Assembly (NCBI RefSeq): GCF_015234585.1
Contig: NZ_JADFCM010000008.1
Span: 1,488,001-1,552,000 of the forward strand
Source: Pseudalkalibacillus hwajinpoensis
GTDB taxonomy: Bacteria; Bacillota; Bacilli; Bacillales; Guptibacillaceae
Length of the DNA stretch: 64,000 bases
Direction: 5' to 3'
The notes beneath the pieces were generated by a model that searched no databases, was not told the DNA's origin, and worked only from the letters and a program-made list of their open reading frames with translations. Below are positions 1 to 8,973 of the stretch, piece after piece (positions within the stretch are counted from its first letter, which is position 1; every line of letters starts with the position of its first letter). The position numbers and the translations under genes were made by a program.

Positions 1-563
1 TTCAAGAAGACCGGCTAATCGCCATGAATGACATGGACACGATGCGAATTGGGCCGAATCGAATGTTAACTTTCATGGATACTCCAGGACATGCCAAACA
101 CCATTTCTCGATCTATGACTCAAAAACGAACGGGGTGTTTGTAGGTGATACGATGGGAGTTTATTATCCGCAGCTCGATGTTGAACTTTATCTTCCATCA
201 ACATCACCAAATCAATTCGATCCAGACGCAATGCTAGCATCTGCTGAAAAAATCATGGCCTATGAGCCAGACGCCATTTATTTCGGTCATTATGGAAGAA
301 CATCTAACCGAGATGAGGTAATGGCTCAATTAAAAGGCTGGTTATCCGATTTTCTGAGAATAACAAATGACCTCATGCAAAAGAAAGAGGCGCCAATTAC
401 TGAGCTTCTTTCAAAAGCGCTATTAGCACATGTGGCAAGTAAGCTTTCAATAAAAGGAGTACCTTCCGATCATCCTATATATGATTACATAAAAGTAGAC
501 TTACAAGTATGTGCTCTTGGCCTAATCGATTATTTGAAACGAAAATCAGTTCGAACCACTTAG
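1..563 (+). CDS. Metallo-beta-lactamase-fold hydrolase, 3' part
   Basis: The frame is open from base 3 to the stop at 561-563, so the gene starts upstream of the window; an internal ATG at 24 is not needed. The visible part has late MBL-fold signatures: TPGHAKHHFS (a metal-site histidine), GDTMGV (the bridging aspartate) and YFGHYG (the last metal-site histidine), followed by a helical tail of about 80 residues. Such proteins bind two metal ions and hydrolyse esters, thioesters or similar bonds; the substrate cannot be told from this part. The stop codon lies inside the 5' arm of a terminator hairpin, so transcription ends here. Family assignment is secure, function is not. Confidence 0.8.
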   Translation, partial: QEDRLIAMNDMDTMRIGPNRMLTFMDTPGHAKHHFSIYDSKTNGVFVGDTMGVYYPQLDVELYLPSTSPNQFDPDAMLASAEKIMAYEPDAIYFGHYGRTSNRDEVMAQLKGWLSDFLRITNDLMQKKEAPITELLSKALLAHVASKLSIKGVPSDHPIYDYIKVDLQVCALGLIDYLKRKSVRTT

Positions 564-585
564 ATTCTGCTTAAGTGGTTTTCTT
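554..585 (+). terminator. Rho-independent terminator of the MBL gene
   Basis: AACCACTTA (554-562) pairs with TAAGTGGTT (572-580) around a 9-base loop, followed by TTTTC. The 5' arm contains the stop codon of the gene. Confidence 0.7.
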
Positions 586-660
586 GTGAATAATAGGCAA
601 AGGCTTTTTTTTCATGTTATATTGAATGAATCATTTAGATCAACAGTACGGAGAGATGCT

Positions 661-1974
661 ATGCTAAAAAATAAATCAACGATTCAATCCTTCCGCTATA
701 TTTTCATAATGTATGTCGGTACTATTATTTTATTTGCTACCTTTTATATGCTGCCGTTTTCCCACTATGGCTCATTACAGGTCATTGACTCTCTCTTTAT
801 ATCAACTAGTGCGCTCAGCGTTACAGGGCTATCTTCCGTTGACATCTCGTCTGACTTTACACGAGTTGGACAGGTCTTATTAATTATTGAAATGCAACTA
901 GGAGGCATTGGTATCCTCGTACTCGTCAGCTACCTATTTTTAATGATGGGTAAGAAACTAACAATGTCAAGTATGGTCCTTCTATCGAAAGACCAAAACC
1001 AGTCGCAGTTAAGAACCATTCGTTCATTAAGTATATCCGTTTTGATGATCGCGTTAACGGTAGAAGCCATTGGTTTTAGTCTCATGTTCAATGGAATAAG
1101 TGAGCAATATAGCTCAGTTAAAGAAGCTGTTTTTGTCACTGTATTTCACAGTGTAGCGAGCTTTACGAATGCTGGGTTTGATTTATTTGGAGATAGTTTG
1201 ATTTCTTATCAACACAATTGGCTCCTGCTGTTGACTTCAGCAACGATGATCTTTCTAGGAAGCCTTGGTTTTCCTACTATTGTAGAATACATACTCGGCT
1301 TTCGAAAAAAGAAAAGCTTGTTTACAAAAGTGAACATCCGTCTTCATAGTTCGTTGTTTCTTGTGGGGGTTGTCATTTATTTCTCTTTAGAACAAAATGG
1401 CGTTTTTGGCCATTTGCCAATATGGGATAAGTTCGTAAACGTGATTTTTCTATCAGCTACATCACGGAATGGCGGCTTAACAACGGTAGACATTTCAACA
1501 CTTAATATCACAACTGTTCTCATACTAATGACATTAATGTTTATTGGTGGGGCTTCTTCCAGTACCGGAGGGGGTCTTCGCTTAACAACCTTTGCGGTTC
1601 TTGTAGCAAAAATGGTTTCAGTAGCAAAATCTGAAGAATATACAACGCTATTTAAGAAGACCATTTCGCAGGACTCGATTAATAAATCTTTTTTGATCTT
1701 TTTAAGCTTTATCTTTTTATTTGGATTTACAACCATAATTCTGTCCATATTTGAGTCTCAAGAAATCATTTTAGTTGCATTTGAGGTTATATCTGCTTTA
1801 ACAAACACTGGTTTATCGATGGGGATTACGAGTGAACTTGCAGGAGTTTCAAAGTTGCTATTATGTATGCTAATGATTATTGGGCGCATTGGTGTATTTA
1901 GCTTCATATACGCTGTATTTAAAATAGAAAAATCAAAAACGCGCTATATTAAAGAAGATTTGGCCGTAGGTTAA
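661..1974 (+). CDS. ktrB: Ktr potassium transporter, membrane subunit KtrB
   Basis: Integral membrane subunit of a sodium-dependent K+ uptake system of the Trk/Ktr/HKT superfamily. Four pore-loop regions are visible (SALSVTGLSSVD, SFTNAGFDLFGD, SRNGGLTTVD, TNTGLSMG), each with the glycine of the selectivity filter, set among hydrophobic helices; the gating-loop glycines GGASSSTGGG are present. The start at 661 is chosen because GGAGAG lies just upstream; an in-frame GTG at 586 lies right behind the terminator of the previous gene and has no ribosome site. The resulting 437 residues are normal for KtrB/KtrD. The regulatory subunit gene follows after 13 bases, so the two form an operon. Confidence 0.93.
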   Translation: MLKNKSTIQSFRYIFIMYVGTIILFATFYMLPFSHYGSLQVIDSLFISTSALSVTGLSSVDISSDFTRVGQVLLIIEMQLGGIGILVLVSYLFLMMGKKLTMSSMVLLSKDQNQSQLRTIRSLSISVLMIALTVEAIGFSLMFNGISEQYSSVKEAVFVTVFHSVASFTNAGFDLFGDSLISYQHNWLLLLTSATMIFLGSLGFPTIVEYILGFRKKKSLFTKVNIRLHSSLFLVGVVIYFSLEQNGVFGHLPIWDKFVNVIFLSATSRNGGLTTVDISTLNITTVLILMTLMFIGGASSSTGGGLRLTTFAVLVAKMVSVAKSEEYTTLFKKTISQDSINKSFLIFLSFIFLFGFTTIILSIFESQEIILVAFEVISALTNTGLSMGITSELAGVSKLLLCMLMIIGRIGVFSFIYAVFKIEKSKTRYIKEDLAVG

Positions 1975-1987
1975 GGAGTGAGAAGTC

Positions 1988-2647
1988 ATGCGAAAACAAT
2001 TTCTAGTAATCGGTGCTGGTCGATTTGCGAAAGGCATTATTCGTGAACTATATGAGCAAAAATGTGATGTTGTCGTTTGTGATAAAGATGAGGGGCCGCT
2101 AGAAGATATAGATGACTACACAACACATTCAATCGTTGGCGATCTAAGAGAAAATCGAGTGATGGATGATTTAAACGTAGAACAGTACGATGCTGTTTTC
2201 GTAGCTATTGGAACTGATGCCTATTCAGCTATTTTAATTACAAACCGTCTTCGTGACCGAAAAGCAAAGAAAATTATTACTAAAGCAGTGAGTCGAGAAA
2301 TAGGAGAAATCCTGTCTAACTTAGGGGCAGATCAGGTCATATATCCTGAGGAAGAAGCAGGGATGAAAGTGGCCAAACAAATCATGATGCCTAACGTCCT
2401 TGAATACATTGAAATTACGAAAAATGTATCAGCTATTGAAGTAGAGGTACCAGAAGAACTGATTGGAAAAACATTACTCGAACTTGATTTCTCTAGAAAA
2501 TACGAGTTAAATGTTTCTCTCATCTTGCGAAAGGAAGCCCCCATCTTAAGTCGCTACGCCGAAGTGGCTTTCCAAAAAGGGGATGTCATTTTGATGGTAG
2601 GAGAAAACAAAAAAATAGAGCGCTTTAAACATAAGTTTTCTATCTAA
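1988..2647 (+). CDS. ktrA: Ktr potassium uptake regulatory subunit KtrA
   Basis: Cytoplasmic RCK subunit that forms an octameric ring under KtrB and gates it in response to nucleotides and, in related systems, c-di-AMP. The N-terminal half is a Rossmann TrkA-N domain with a nucleotide-binding GAGRFAKG at residues 9-16 and the acidic strand end VVVCDKDE; the C-terminal part (about residues 140-219) is a TrkA-C/RCK-C domain. At 219 residues it has the standard length. GGAGTG precedes the ATG. It is encoded directly after ktrB and is followed by a strong terminator. Confidence 0.93.
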   Translation: MRKQFLVIGAGRFAKGIIRELYEQKCDVVVCDKDEGPLEDIDDYTTHSIVGDLRENRVMDDLNVEQYDAVFVAIGTDAYSAILITNRLRDRKAKKIITKAVSREIGEILSNLGADQVIYPEEEAGMKVAKQIMMPNVLEYIEITKNVSAIEVEVPEELIGKTLLELDFSRKYELNVSLILRKEAPILSRYAEVAFQKGDVILMVGENKKIERFKHKFSI

Positions 2648-2677
2648 TAGCAAAGGTAACCATAAGCACATAAATAC

Positions 2678-2709
2678 AAAAAAATCCGCATACTATTGCG
2701 GATTTTTTT
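2678..2709 (+). terminator. Terminator of ktrBA
   Basis: AAAAAAATCCGCA (2678-2690) pairs with TGCGGATTTTTTT (2697-2709) around a six-base loop. The A and T runs on both sides would let it act in both directions. Confidence 0.85.
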
Positions 2710-2810
2710 ATGAAAATGCAAAAAAATAAAAAAATATTTGTATCCGTTTTCATTCCTTTATTACCAGTACTAAGGCCTTATATCCATTCCAAAAAACGGT
2801 GTCATAAAAG

Positions 2811-2840
2811 ATGACAAGAATAAAATTTCTTGTTTATAAT
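2811..2840 (+). promoter_or_regulatory. ppc: Possible sigma-A promoter of ppc
   Basis: ATGACA (2811-2816) and a perfect TATAAT (2835-2840) are 18 bases apart, about 70 bases before the ppc start. The -35 match is only partial. Confidence 0.45.
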
Positions 2841-2907
2841 AAGTTTATTGAAATATTTTTAATATTTGGTATTAAGTTATTAGAAGAAAAAGAAAGGTTG
2901 ATCTGAC

Positions 2908-5658
2908 ATGACAATTGATACGGCACATTCAACTCAACAAAGTCACCACGTTGCCCTAAGGCGTGACATTAACATGCTGGGAAGCCTACTCGGTGACGTT
3001 TTAGTGCAGCATGGCGGCAAAGAGCTTCTAGATATGGTGGAATCCATTCGTGAGAAAACAAAATCTCTTCGGAATGTTGCTGATTTGGAAACTTCTCAAC
3101 AATTAAAAGAAACGATCCAAACGCTCCAACCTCCTATGAGAAAACAGGTTATTCGAGCATTTGCCCTTTATTTTCATCTTGTCAATATTGCGGAACAAAA
3201 TCACAGAATTCGCAGACGCCGAGATTATCAAATGTTAGAAGAAGAGCAGTCGCAACCTGGTTCAATTCCTCATGCTATTGCCTTACTTAAAAAGAATAAT
3301 GTTCCTGGAGAATTGATTGAAGATACGCTATCTTCCATTTCATTGGAATTAATCCTTACAGCACATCCAACTGAAGCGACAAGACGATCTGTGCTAGAAA
3401 TTCATAAAAGAATTGCAACATCACTTAAACAGCTAGACAATCCTTTACTTACAAAACGAGAGCAAAAGGCATTAAAGGCTGATTTAGTGAATGAAATCAC
3501 AACACTATGGCAAACTGACGAGTTACGTCATAAGAAGCCTTCTGTTATGGACGAAGTGAATATGGGGCTGTTTTATTTTGAGGAAACGTTATTTGAAGTG
3601 CTTCCTCAAATTCATCAGGAGCTTGAAGAGTGTTTGCGTGACCATTATCCTGATGCTAAATGGGAAGTACCTAACATTTTGAAATTTGGTTCATGGATAG
3701 GTGGGGATCGAGACGGAAATCCATTCGTTACCCCTGAGATGACATGGAATACGCTCGAAAGACAACGGGATGTAGTCATTTCAAAATACAAAGACTCAGT
3801 GAAAAATTTAATGCGGCAGCTAAGCCAGTCGACGAACCGCATCGCCATTTGTCCAGAATTGACAAAATCAATTGAAGAAGATCAAAATCGCCTTCCTGAT
3901 ACGAAAGAGTGGGGCGTTCCACATGAAGCTTATCGCGTAAAGCTTGCTTATGTATTAGAAAAACTTCAGCGCGTTAATCGTGAGAACGGATACAAAAACT
4001 CAGAAGAATTTATAACAGATCTGAAGTTAATAGGGAATAGCTTGAAACAGCACTTTCCTGAAGGGTCCCACTTCACAGAGTTGAATAAGCTTATTCGTCA
4101 GGCATCTCTTTTTGGTTTTCATCTCGCTACTTTAGATGTTCGAAACCATAGCGGTGAACATGAGGGGGCTATCGCAGAAATTTTAAGTCGTGTAAATCTG
4201 GCTGACAACTACGCCGAATTAGATGAAGAAGAAAAGGTTCAGTTACTCAATCGTCTTCTTGAAGACCCACGACCAGTTCTTTCTACCTATGAGGATTATT
4301 CGGAGAAAACACAAAAAATACTCGATATCTTTACGATGATTAAAAAAGCTCACAAAGAGTTTGGTCCTCAATCAATTTCTGTATACTTAATTAGTATGAC
4401 CGAATCAGCTAGTGACCTTCTTGAGGTACTCGTTCTTGCTAAGGAAGCGAATATTTATCGTCTACACGCAGACGGTAGCGTTGAAAGTGATTTAAATATT
4501 GCTCCATTACTTGAAACGATCGATGATCTTAAAGCTGGTCCTGCCATTATGGAGAAGCTATTTGATCTTCCAGTCTACAAACATCATCTAGAAAAGCATG
4601 ATCAACGTCAGGAAATCATGCTGGGGTATTCCGATGGAAGCAAGGATGGTGGAACACTAACAGCTAACTGGAAGCTTTATCAAGCTCAACAAGAAATTAG
4701 TCGGATCGCTTCTGAACGCAACCTTCGACTTAAATTCTTTCATGGTCGCGGTGGAGCGCTTGGGCGTGGTGGCGGTCCACTACGAAGAAGTCTACTGTCG
4801 CAACCTCCTGAAACATATACGGCTGGTGTAAAGATTACAGAGCAAGGAGAGGTTTTATCTTCTCGTTACTTGCTTTACGATATTGCTTATCGAAGTCTAG
4901 AACAAGCGACGACAACCTTGCTATCATCTGCCGTATCAGGGATCGAAAAAGATGTTAGACAAGAGAAGTGGCATGAAATTATGGAAGAAATTTCGGCTGT
5001 ATCCCTTAAATCTTATCAATCCCTCGTATTTGAGGATGATGGGTTCCTTGCTTACTTTAAACAGGGAACGCCATTACCAGAACTTGGCGCATTAAACATT
5101 GGTTCCCGTCCAATGAGCAGAAAAGGTACAGACCACTTCGATGACTTACGTGCAATCCCATGGGTATTCGCTTGGACTCAAAGTCGCCAGTTGATGCCAG
5201 CATGGTATGCGTCAGGTACCGGTCTTACCGAGTTCGCTGCAACAGAAGAAGGATTAAGCAGTCTAAAAGAAATGTATGCGAATTGGCCGTTCTTTGCATC
5301 TCTTATCGATAACTTGCAAATGGGATTAATGAAAGCAGATCTCGCTACAGCAGAAAAATATATGTTCTTAATTGATGATGAACAGCTAGCGAACCGCATC
5401 TTCGGAAAAATCGTCGATGAATACCATCGTACAAAAGATGTCATTTTAACGATTACCGGACAGGAAGAATTACTTGATGGTACGCCAAACATTAAAGATT
5501 CGATCCGTTTACGAAATCCGTATGTTGATCCACTAAGTTCTCTCCAAGTGGAACTTATCTCAACGTATCGATCCAACGGTAGTGAGGACGACGAGCTTCT
5601 GAAAGAAATTCTCCTCACGATCAATGGAATTGCGGCTGGCCTACGAAATACAGGCTGA
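2908..5658 (+). CDS. ppc: Phosphoenolpyruvate carboxylase
   Basis: Carboxylates PEP with bicarbonate to oxaloacetate, refilling the TCA cycle. At 916 residues it is full length. Family signatures are intact: LTAHPTEATRRS near residue 150 (the essential histidine), GGDRDGNPFVT, GYSDGSKDGG, the glycine-rich catalytic loop FHGRGGALGRGGGP, and the C-terminal RNTG that closes the active site. GAAAGG lies before the ATG. It is a single-gene unit with its own promoter candidate and terminator. Many Bacillus species rely on pyruvate carboxylase, so a Ppc is informative about this organism's anaplerosis; the malate synthase G gene further along supports growth on two-carbon or fatty-acid substrates. 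Confidence 0.97.
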   Translation: MTIDTAHSTQQSHHVALRRDINMLGSLLGDVLVQHGGKELLDMVESIREKTKSLRNVADLETSQQLKETIQTLQPPMRKQVIRAFALYFHLVNIAEQNHRIRRRRDYQMLEEEQSQPGSIPHAIALLKKNNVPGELIEDTLSSISLELILTAHPTEATRRSVLEIHKRIATSLKQLDNPLLTKREQKALKADLVNEITTLWQTDELRHKKPSVMDEVNMGLFYFEETLFEVLPQIHQELEECLRDHYPDAKWEVPNILKFGSWIGGDRDGNPFVTPEMTWNTLERQRDVVISKYKDSVKNLMRQLSQSTNRIAICPELTKSIEEDQNRLPDTKEWGVPHEAYRVKLAYVLEKLQRVNRENGYKNSEEFITDLKLIGNSLKQHFPEGSHFTELNKLIRQASLFGFHLATLDVRNHSGEHEGAIAEILSRVNLADNYAELDEEEKVQLLNRLLEDPRPVLSTYEDYSEKTQKILDIFTMIKKAHKEFGPQSISVYLISMTESASDLLEVLVLAKEANIYRLHADGSVESDLNIAPLLETIDDLKAGPAIMEKLFDLPVYKHHLEKHDQRQEIMLGYSDGSKDGGTLTANWKLYQAQQEISRIASERNLRLKFFHGRGGALGRGGGPLRRSLLSQPPETYTAGVKITEQGEVLSSRYLLYDIAYRSLEQATTTLLSSAVSGIEKDVRQEKWHEIMEEISAVSLKSYQSLVFEDDGFLAYFKQGTPLPELGALNIGSRPMSRKGTDHFDDLRAIPWVFAWTQSRQLMPAWYASGTGLTEFAATEEGLSSLKEMYANWPFFASLIDNLQMGLMKADLATAEKYMFLIDDEQLANRIFGKIVDEYHRTKDVILTITGQEELLDGTPNIKDSIRLRNPYVDPLSSLQVELISTYRSNGSEDDELLKEILLTINGIAAGLRNTG

Positions 5659-5664
5659 TCGTAC

Positions 5665-5697
5665 AATCCTCCTCTTTCTTATGAGGGGGATTTTTTA
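5665..5697 (+). terminator. Terminator of ppc
   Basis: AATCCTCCTC (5665-5674) pairs with GAGGGGGATT (5683-5692), with one G-U pair, and is followed by a T run. Confidence 0.8.
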
Positions 5698-5797
5698 CAT
5701 GTTAAATGATCTCGGTATTCTCGATTTTTACCACAAATACTTTGCCCTTTAATAGAAAAACTAAGACGGTAACAAAAGAATTAAAGGAGGGCAACGT

Positions 5798-6601
5798 ATG
5801 TACAAAAAGTTAATGCCGTTATTATTGCCGGGTTTATTGCTTCTTGGAGCATGTAATGCGAATAATAACGATGAAGCGTTAAATATCAATAAAACTAGTT
5901 CACCTACAGAGGGTATTCAGCGTATAAACAGTGGTCAGCTAACGATCGATCCTAATTCATATAGCACTGAAACACCAAGTGTTAAATTCCCTCATGGTGA
6001 AATGGTTCAGGATGGTCAGTTTGAATTCAATGAAGCACTTCCTAATGTTGATCCAAGAGAATATTTACCTGAAGGATTCCCAGAGCAATACGGAATCGGT
6101 GGCAAGGAAGAACAACAGCGTCAACAAAAAATGAGACCTGATCAAAGTACCGGTCAATCAGAGTCAAATCAAAAAGCCGCACCGAATCAAGAGAAGTCTC
6201 CAACCTCCGAACCATCAGGGGAAATCACGAAAGAAGTCCAGCAAGTGATCGATTTAACAAACAAAGAACGAAAAAAGCAAGGGCTTTCTGCACTAAAAGC
6301 AATGCCATCATTAAGCGATGTCGCACAGGAAAAATCACGCGACATGCAACAAAAAAATTACTTTTCTCACACAAGCCCTACGTACGGATCTCCATTTGAT
6401 ATGATGAGGGACTTCGGCGTAGATTTTAATACGGCTGGAGAAAACATCGCACAAGGTCAGCAATCACCAGAAGCCGTGGTGGATGCCTGGATGAAAAGTG
6501 AAGGTCACCGTAAAAACATCATGAACCGCAGTTTTACTCACATTGGGGTGGGACTTGCTCAGGATGGTCATTATTGGACACAGATGTTTATTGGAAAATA
6601 G
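5798..6601 (+). CDS. CAP-domain lipoprotein, YkwD-like
   Basis: Secreted, lipid-anchored protein of 267 residues. The N-terminus is a lipoprotein signal with lipobox LLGAC (cysteine at residue 19). Residues about 25-145 are a low-complexity Gln/Asn/Pro/Ser-rich linker. The C-terminal 120 residues are a CAP/SCP domain: SHTSPTYGSPFDMM, AGENIAQG, VVDAWMKSEGHRKNIMN and HYWTQMFIGK carry the usual histidines and glutamates. Bacillus relatives such as YkwD are found in the spore or cell envelope; biochemical role unknown. AAAGGAGGG precedes the ATG. It is monocistronic. Confidence 0.88.
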   Translation: MYKKLMPLLLPGLLLLGACNANNNDEALNINKTSSPTEGIQRINSGQLTIDPNSYSTETPSVKFPHGEMVQDGQFEFNEALPNVDPREYLPEGFPEQYGIGGKEEQQRQQKMRPDQSTGQSESNQKAAPNQEKSPTSEPSGEITKEVQQVIDLTNKERKKQGLSALKAMPSLSDVAQEKSRDMQQKNYFSHTSPTYGSPFDMMRDFGVDFNTAGENIAQGQQSPEAVVDAWMKSEGHRKNIMNRSFTHIGVGLAQDGHYWTQMFIGK

Positions 6602-6607
6602 TACAGC

Positions 6608-6645
6608 AGGTGAAAGGGTCATGTACGTGACTCTTTCGCTTTTTT
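6608..6645 (+). terminator. Terminator of the CAP lipoprotein gene
   Basis: GTGAAAGGGTCA (6610-6621) pairs with TGACTCTTTCGC (6628-6639) allowing one wobble and one mismatch, followed by a T run. Confidence 0.8.
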
Positions 6646-6709
6646 ATTGAAAAAATTTCAAGAATCTACATGATGAAGAAGGAGGTCTCTTTACTTTGTC
6701 GAATCAAGA

Positions 6710-6725
6710 TACTAACCGGTTAGTA
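6710..6725 (+). promoter_or_regulatory. Perfect 16-bp palindrome, candidate TetR-type operator
   Basis: TACTAACCGGTTAGTA is a perfect inverted repeat 43 bases before the acyl-CoA dehydrogenase start. It sits where the -35 of a promoter with a -10 at 6740 (TATGAT) would fall. Palindromes of this size before acyl-CoA genes are typical TetR-family (FadR/LiuR/PsrA-like) operators; no such regulator is in the window. Confidence 0.55.
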
Positions 6726-6768
6726 AGTAATCGTCTAAATATGATAAACTCACAAGGAGAGATGACCG

Positions 6769-7944
6769 ATGGATTTACGATTAACTGACGAACAAGTGAT
6801 GGTTCAAAAAACGATTCGGAAATTTGTAGAAAATGAGTTAATCCCTTTAGAAAATGATGTACTTCGAAATGAACGTGCAGGAAAGCCAGGCGTATCCGCC
6901 GAAAAGATGGAGGAGCTTCAGCAAAAAGCGAAAAAAGCAGGATTCTGGGGAATTAATACACCAGAGGAATATGGTGGCGCTGACCTTGGTCAAATGATGC
7001 TTGCCATTGTGATGATGGAAGTTTCTAAAACATTTGTCCCGTTTCGTTTTGGAGGATCAGCAGACAATATCTTGTATTACGCCAATGAAGAGCAGAAGGA
7101 AAAGTACCTCCTGCCGACCATTAATGGTGAAAAAAAATCATGCTTCGCTATGACAGAACCCGGCGCGGGATCAGACACGCGCAACATTAAAATGACTGCA
7201 GTACGGGATGGGGATGATTGGGTTCTTAACGGAGAGAAAACGTTTATCACTGGCGGAAATGAAGCAGATTTTGTGATGGTTATTGCCATTACAGATAAAG
7301 AAAAACACGCAGCTACAGGTAGAGATGGTGTCACGTGTTTTATTGCGGACCGAGAGATGGGATGGAAATCTGAATACATCCACACAATGGGAGAATGGGG
7401 ACCTGCAGGCCTAGTCTTTGACAATGTACGTGTGCCACACGAAAATATCCTTGGTGAAGTAGATGGAGGATACAATCTCGGACTTGAGTGGATCGGATTT
7501 GCTCGCTGGATTGTTGGTGCGACAGCGGTAGGAGCAGGCGAAAGATTGTTAAAAATGGCGATTGACTATGCAAATGAGAGAGAAACATTTGGAAAGCCCA
7601 TCGCAGAACGTCAAGCGATTCAATGGCAAATTGCCGATTCTGCTGTTGAAATCGAGGCCGCTAAATGGCTGGTGCTTAACGCAGCGTATACACTTGATGA
7701 AGGGAAAGATAATCGTCAACTTGCATCGATGGCGAAATTATATGGATCTAACATGGGGAATCGCGTTGTAGACTGCGTTTTACAAATTCATGGTGGTATG
7801 GGCTATACGAAAGAGCTACCAATTGAACGTTGGTACCGAGAAGCTCGCCTTTGGAGGATCTACGACGGAACGGATGAAATTCAACGATTAATCATTGCTA
7901 GAAACCTGCTGAAAGGGCATGTGAAAGTAGGACAATACGCTTAG
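6769..7944 (+). CDS. Acyl-CoA dehydrogenase
   Basis: FAD-dependent alpha,beta-dehydrogenation of an acyl-CoA; soluble homotetramer by family. The 391 residues cover the N-terminal helical, middle beta (CFAMTEPGAGSDTRNI, FITGGNEADF) and C-terminal helical domains (QIHGGMGYTKELPIERWYREARL). In the catalytic-base region it reads RIYDGTDEIQR, with Asp where short-chain enzymes have Glu; this is common in the ACAD11-like branch. AAGGAGA precedes the ATG. Two MaoC-type genes follow at once, so the operon could oxidise an acyl-CoA and hydrate the enoyl product. Chain length or branching is not readable. Confidence 0.92.
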   Translation: MDLRLTDEQVMVQKTIRKFVENELIPLENDVLRNERAGKPGVSAEKMEELQQKAKKAGFWGINTPEEYGGADLGQMMLAIVMMEVSKTFVPFRFGGSADNILYYANEEQKEKYLLPTINGEKKSCFAMTEPGAGSDTRNIKMTAVRDGDDWVLNGEKTFITGGNEADFVMVIAITDKEKHAATGRDGVTCFIADREMGWKSEYIHTMGEWGPAGLVFDNVRVPHENILGEVDGGYNLGLEWIGFARWIVGATAVGAGERLLKMAIDYANERETFGKPIAERQAIQWQIADSAVEIEAAKWLVLNAAYTLDEGKDNRQLASMAKLYGSNMGNRVVDCVLQIHGGMGYTKELPIERWYREARLWRIYDGTDEIQRLIIARNLLKGHVKVGQYA

Positions 7945-7954
7945 GAGGGTATTT

Positions 7955-8404
7955 ATGTTTGAATCGCTCATTGGGACCCGGTCCAATCCTGTAAAAAACA
8001 TTGTTGAGCGCGGTTCGTTGAAAGCGTTCTCAAAAGCAATTGGAGATGAATCGTCTATTTATATCGATGAAGCAGTAGGAAAGCGCTCGAGATACGGAGC
8101 AAACATTGCGCCGCCTACATATCCAAGAGTATTTGACTATGGAGAAATAAACGGATTTGATTTACCAAATGTCGGATTGATTCACGGAAAACAATCATTT
8201 CACTATGAGCGTCCACTTCTAGTTGGAGAAACGGTGATGTGCTCGACATCACTTGAAAATTATTATGAGCGAAAAGGAAAAAGCGGCTTGCTTGGTTTTC
8301 TTATATTAAAACGATACGGAGAAGAGCCAAATGGAAAACTCATTTTCACAGAAGAGCAAGTGGTTATTATTACTGAAGCAGTGAGAAAGGGGATGAAATC
8401 ATGA
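7955..8404 (+). CDS. MaoC-type hot-dog protein, N-terminal-half subunit (FAS1-like dehydratase domain)
   Basis: 149 residues of the hot-dog fold resembling the N-terminal half of double hot-dog hydratases and the HadA/HadC-type subunits of mycobacteria. It begins FESLIGTRSNPVKNIVERG and includes FSKAIGDESSIYID and PPTYPRVFDYG, but lacks the catalytic D-x-N-P-x-H motif, so it is expected to be the structural or acyl-binding partner of the next protein. GGAGGG precedes the ATG; the stop overlaps the next start (ATGA at 8401-8404), suggesting coupled translation of a heterodimer. Confidence 0.8.
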   Translation: MFESLIGTRSNPVKNIVERGSLKAFSKAIGDESSIYIDEAVGKRSRYGANIAPPTYPRVFDYGEINGFDLPNVGLIHGKQSFHYERPLLVGETVMCSTSLENYYERKGKSGLLGFLILKRYGEEPNGKLIFTEEQVVIITEAVRKGMKS

Positions 8405-8802
8405 AGATGGCTAATGACTTTGAAGTGGGGACACAGCTAGAAATCACTCTCCCTCCTGTTTCAAGGTTAGATCTTATTAAATATGCCGGGGCATCCGGAG
8501 ATTTCAACCCAATTCATACGATTGACGAAGAGGCTGCAAAAGCAGGGCTTCCGGGTATCATTGCTCACGGAATGTGGACGATGGGAAACTTATCAAAGCT
8601 GTTTACTCCCTATTTTGAAGAAGGGTTCCTAGAAGATTATTCTGTTGCTTTTAAAGGAATGGTTTTCTTAAACGATGAAATTACTCTTCAATCATCACTC
8701 GTTTCCATCCAAAATGATCGGTATTATTTTGATGTACTCGCTTTTAATCAAAATGAAGAAACAGTTGTGAAGGGATCAGCCACACTTAAAAGATACCAAT
8801 AA
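8401..8802 (+). CDS. MaoC-type enoyl-CoA hydratase/dehydratase, catalytic subunit
   Basis: 133-residue hot-dog protein carrying the hydratase-2 signature: YAGASGDFNPIHTIDEEA, with the catalytic Asp and His in D-x-N-P-I-H, and the following GIIAHGMWTMG. Family members add water to 2-enoyl-CoA (R-specific) or dehydrate 3-hydroxyacyl thioesters. Together with the preceding subunit it looks like a two-gene version of a double hot-dog enzyme. Whether the product feeds degradation or hydroxyalkanoate-type synthesis is open. It is the last gene of the operon before a terminator. Confidence 0.87.
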   Translation: MKMANDFEVGTQLEITLPPVSRLDLIKYAGASGDFNPIHTIDEEAAKAGLPGIIAHGMWTMGNLSKLFTPYFEEGFLEDYSVAFKGMVFLNDEITLQSSLVSIQNDRYYFDVLAFNQNEETVVKGSATLKRYQ

Positions 8803-8825
8803 AACTAAACAAACAACTCTCCATT

Positions 8826-8858
8826 CGAAACGAATCATTCACGGGTTCGTTTTCTTTT
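8826..8858 (+). terminator. Terminator of the acyl-CoA/MaoC operon
   Basis: AAACGAA (8828-8834) pairs with TTCGTTT (8846-8852), followed by TCTTTTT. Confidence 0.7.
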
Positions 8859-8973
8859 TGCAATAAAATCGTTAATTCGATTAATTCTGAAACTTTATTT
8901 GTTCCAAATCGTAGAAATTAAGGAAGGCAGTTACCTAACAACCTTTACAATTTTTCGAAAGGATGATGCAAGC

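Noticed and set aside
586..660. Longer KtrB start at GTG 586
   Set aside because: It lies directly behind the terminator of the previous gene, without a ribosome site; ATG 661 has one and gives the usual N-terminus.
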